A stretch of 6,455 nucleotides of DNA from Nitrospirota bacterium (lineage in GTDB: Bacteria; Nitrospirota; JACRHJ01), in contig DAHWTK010000093.1 in assembly GCA_027328825.1 (NCBI GenBank), positions 1 to 6,455 of the forward strand, read 5' to 3'. Shown here in pieces: positions 4,700 through 6,455 of this stretch. Under the pieces are notes generated by a model, which was not told the origin of the DNA, made no database searches, and saw nothing but the letters and a program-made list of their open reading frames with translations. The position numbers and the translations under genes are program-made. The stretch's first letter is position 1, and every line of letters begins with the position of its first letter.

Positions 4700-5533
4700 A
4701 TGCAAGCTTATATAAAAAAAATCATTAAGAAATCCATTCCATACAAGGTCTACTCCCCTATACTCTATTCTTACCGCTACGTTAAGTCAATAGCCTATAT
4801 CGGCAAGGAGTTTGAGTGCCCTTTCTGCCGAGGCCGGTTTGATAAATTATTACCCGGCGGCTACACGTTTCCCGTGTTGCGGGAGAAAAACGTTATCGGT
4901 GCAGGCTATCGGTTGAACGCAGCCTGTCCGAGGTGTTTCTCGGCTGATAGAGAACGCCTTATATTGCTTTTTTTGAAGGAAAAAAAACAGGATATTTTTC
5001 TTAAAAAAATACGGTTGCTTCATGTAGCGCCGGAGGCGCGCCTCTCGGTGTTTTTAAAATCCCACGACAATATAGATTATCTAAGCGCAGATCTGGATTC
5101 CCCGTTAGCGGACATCAAGATGGACATTACAAATATTGTTTTCAAGGACGGCGCATTTGATTTCATTATCTGCAACCATGTCCTGGAGCATATACCGGAT
5201 GATACCAGAGCAATGTCCGAGATATTCCGCGTGCTGAAACCGGGCGGGTCGGCAATCTTGCAAGTACCCATTTCTTATTCAATACCGCATACTATCGAAG
5301 ACCTTTCAATAACAGACCCCAAAGACCGGGAAAAGGTTTTCGGGCAGGATAACCACGTAAGACTATATGGGCGGGATTACAAAAAGAGGTTGGAACAAGT
5401 CGGATTTACCGTTATCGCTGACAATTTTATCGGCGAGCTGGCCAGGCAAGATATCCACAAGTACGGACTCATAGAAGGTGAACTGATTTATTTGTGCTCG
5501 AAAAACCATAGTTCCCCGGCTCTGTCAAACTAA
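4700..5533 (+). CDS. Class I SAM-dependent methyltransferase with N-terminal zinc ribbon, substrate unknown
   Basis: 277 residues. A zinc-ribbon-like module uses Cys40/Cys43 (FECPFC) and Cys76/Cys79 (AACPRC), leading into a Methyltransf_11-like fold. Motif I is atypical: LLHVAPEARL (106-115) replaces the usual glycine-rich loop, as in a recognisable subfamily whose members read 'LHxAPE'. Next come YLSADLD (127-133), MDITNIVFKDGAFDFIICNH (141-160), VLEHIPDDTRAMSEIFRVLK and PGGSAILQVP, and near the end FGQDNHVRLYGRDYKKRLEQ. No signal peptide, so cytoplasmic. Such enzymes often occur in surface-polysaccharide or accessory regions, but no such neighbours are seen here and I do not assign a substrate. 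It has its own promoter (4641-4669), no strong Shine-Dalgarno (only AAAAG near 4687-4691), and is AT-richer with A-runs and Lys-rich codons unlike its neighbours. It interrupts a run of minus-strand genes, which suggests later acquisition. Confidence 0.88.
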   Translation: MQAYIKKIIKKSIPYKVYSPILYSYRYVKSIAYIGKEFECPFCRGRFDKLLPGGYTFPVLREKNVIGAGYRLNAACPRCFSADRERLILLFLKEKKQDIFLKKIRLLHVAPEARLSVFLKSHDNIDYLSADLDSPLADIKMDITNIVFKDGAFDFIICNHVLEHIPDDTRAMSEIFRVLKPGGSAILQVPISYSIPHTIEDLSITDPKDREKVFGQDNHVRLYGRDYKKRLEQVGFTVIADNFIGELARQDIHKYGLIEGELIYLCSKNHSSPALSN

Positions 5534-5544
5534 ACGGGAAAGGA

Positions 5545-5560
5545 GCGGCTCAATTGCCGC
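5545..5560. other. Hairpin at the convergent gene junction
   Basis: GCGGC (5545-5549), a 6-nt loop and GCCGC (5556-5560) form a perfect 5-bp stem spanning the stop codon of the minus-strand hydrolase, 12 nt after the methyltransferase stop. A bidirectional terminator could sit here, but there is no U tract on the + side and only a pyrimidine-rich stretch on the minus side. Confidence 0.25.
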
Positions 5561-6233
5561 ATCGAGCAATAAACGCCTTGAAGAGCCGCCGGGACGACTC
5601 CTCTTCCTGCATCCGTTCCGGATGCCACTGCACGCCCACGACAAATTTCTCACCGGGCAGTTCCACCGCTTCAACTATTCCGTCGTCGGACACGGCGGAA
5701 GGATAAAGCCCAGGCGCGACCTTGCTTATGGCCTGGTGATGGTAGCTGTTCACGGGCAGGCGTTCGCTTCCGATTATGTCCTTAAGCATACTCCCGCGCG
5801 CGAGCGTCACCATGTGGCGAATGTCCCCGCCCTTTTCTTTATGCCCCGGAATGTCCTGGTGAAGCTTTCCCCCGAAATAGACGTTTATGGATTGAATGCC
5901 GAGACAGATTCCAAAAACCGGCTTTCCCGCCGCAAGCATCTCGCGCAGGAGAGCGAAATCGAAATCCGTCCTTAAATCCGGAGACAGGGTCACGCCGTCC
6001 ATAACCTCTTCGGAATAATATCTCGGGTGTATATCGTCTCCGCCGGAGAGGAGCAGGCCGTCTATTCGACGCGCGTACTCCTCAGGGATGGACTCGCCTT
6101 CCATCACGGGTATCATGACCGGCATTCCTCCGAAACGGTATATAGCGTCGGCGTAGCTCTTATCGAGATATGCCCGGAACCCGCCGGATTCCTTGAATTC
6201 TATGTCCTGGGTTATGCCGATTACGGGACGCAT
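5550..6233 (-). CDS. Class I glutamine amidotransferase-like gamma-glutamyl hydrolase (peptidase C26, PuuD-like)
   Basis: Predicted cytoplasmic hydrolase of a gamma-glutamyl amide bond; PuuD in E. coli cleaves gamma-glutamyl-GABA, but the substrate here is open. 227 residues, slightly shorter than PuuD (about 250). Landmarks: start MRPVIGIT, LLLSGGDDIHPRYYSEE (60-76), nucleophile Cys110 in FGICLGIQSINVYFGG (107-122), LHQDIPGH, VNSYHHQAI (161-169), and GVQWHPE with His204 and Glu206 completing the triad. It starts one base after the upstream deacylase stop (TAA, C, ATG), which implies translational coupling and cotranscription; its own Shine-Dalgarno is weak. The partner deacylase suggests work on gamma-glutamyl or D-amino-acid peptides rather than polyamine breakdown, since no other put genes are seen. 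All catalytic residues are present. Confidence 0.9.
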   Translation of the reverse strand: MRPVIGITQDIEFKESGGFRAYLDKSYADAIYRFGGMPVMIPVMEGESIPEEYARRIDGLLLSGGDDIHPRYYSEEVMDGVTLSPDLRTDFDFALLREMLAAGKPVFGICLGIQSINVYFGGKLHQDIPGHKEKGGDIRHMVTLARGSMLKDIIGSERLPVNSYHHQAISKVAPGLYPSAVSDDGIVEAVELPGEKFVVGVQWHPERMQEEESSRRLFKAFIARCGN

Positions 6234-6234
6234 G

Positions 6235-6455
6235 TTATTTCAAAATCTTCCCGGCGCGCTCGTCCGTCTGCTTGCCGCTTTTAACGACAAATCTCCCGTT
6301 TACCAGCACGTGCTCGATTCCATGGGGGAACCGGTAAGGGTCTTCAAATGTCGCAGTATCGATGACCGTTGACGGATTAAACACAACGATGTCGGCATAT
6401 AAACCTTCTTTTATATATCCACGGTCTTTCAGTCTCAGCCTGTCAGCCGCCATCC
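6235..6455 (-). CDS. N-acyl-D-amino-acid deacylase-like amidohydrolase, C-terminal end only
   Basis: The frame is open to the window edge, so only about the last 73 residues are visible and the catalytic metal-binding part lies outside. The segment AADRLRLKDRGYIKEGLYAD, then IVVFNPSTVIDTATFEDPY, then GIEHVLVNGRFVVKSGKQTD and the end AGKILK matches the C-terminal beta-sandwich of the D-aminoacylase branch of the amidohydrolase superfamily; the phrase 'DTATFEDPYRFPHGIEHVLVNG' is very typical of that group. Such enzymes release D-amino acids from N-acyl-D-amino acids. Related branches (N-acyl-D-glutamate or -aspartate deacylases) cannot be told apart from this fragment. The Met at 6453 is internal, not a start. 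The stop is one base before the hydrolase ATG. Confidence 0.85.
   Translation of the reverse strand, partial: MAADRLRLKDRGYIKEGLYADIVVFNPSTVIDTATFEDPYRFPHGIEHVLVNGRFVVKSGKQTDERAGKILK

Noticed and set aside
5545..5560. Strong bidirectional terminator between the convergent genes
   Set aside because: The stem is only 5 bp and no T run follows on either strand, so it is kept only as a low-confidence hairpin.

Overview
The window looks like chromosomal DNA of a Gram-negative bacterium. It encodes a lipoprotein-type peptide-binding protein, an exported lytic transglycosylase with DUF4124-like modules, and an oxygen-sensitive-type quinolinate synthase. It also carries small palindromic 'ATTCCCG...CGGGAAT' and C/G-rich repeat elements of the kind scattered through many proteobacterial, Desulfobacterota and Nitrospirota genomes. 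I cannot name a genus; an uncultured relative of those phyla is a guess. Most genes are GC-rich. The methyltransferase at 4700-5533 is clearly AT-richer and is the only gene on the + strand.

Layout, left to right. (1) 1-836, minus: nadA, missing its last part at the window edge, started from a TTG; it has no entry among the ATG-started frames and is easy to overlook. (2) 837-983: intergenic, with a dispersed palindromic repeat and two small hairpins. (3) 984-1787, minus: exported lytic transglycosylase behind a near-consensus sigma70 promoter (1865-1893). (4) 2027-2842 and 4582-2870, minus: a two-gene unit, peptide-binding lipoprotein followed by an OppF/DppF-type ATPase, with no permease genes between or after. 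(5) 4583-4699: divergent promoter region with inverted and direct repeats. (6) 4700-5533, plus: zinc-ribbon SAM methyltransferase of unknown substrate. (7) 5550-6233 and 6235-6455, minus: a class I glutamine amidotransferase-like (PuuD/C26) hydrolase coupled to the C-terminal end of a D-aminoacylase-like amidohydrolase.

The minus-strand genes other than nadA share a theme: cleavage of peptidoglycan, capture and uptake of peptides, hydrolysis of gamma-glutamyl bonds, and deacylation of N-acyl-D-amino acids. Together they would fit salvage of wall-derived or D-amino-acid peptides. This is inferred from context only.

The strongest unusual observation is inside the binding-protein gene. A C/G-rich compound palindromic repeat of about 147 bp (49 codons) sits in frame at about 3443-3589. 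It is flanked by near-identical 8-bp repeats and adds a Gly/Pro-rich peptide to an otherwise normal-length protein. This resembles the palindromic elements known to be tolerated inside Rickettsia coding sequences, but in a different lineage and a different type of repeat. Secondary observations are an extra segment of about 25 residues in NadA, an ATPase lacking the usual C-terminal oligopeptide domain, a lytic transglycosylase with DUF4124-like motifs at both ends, and a symmetrical operator candidate over the methyltransferase promoter.
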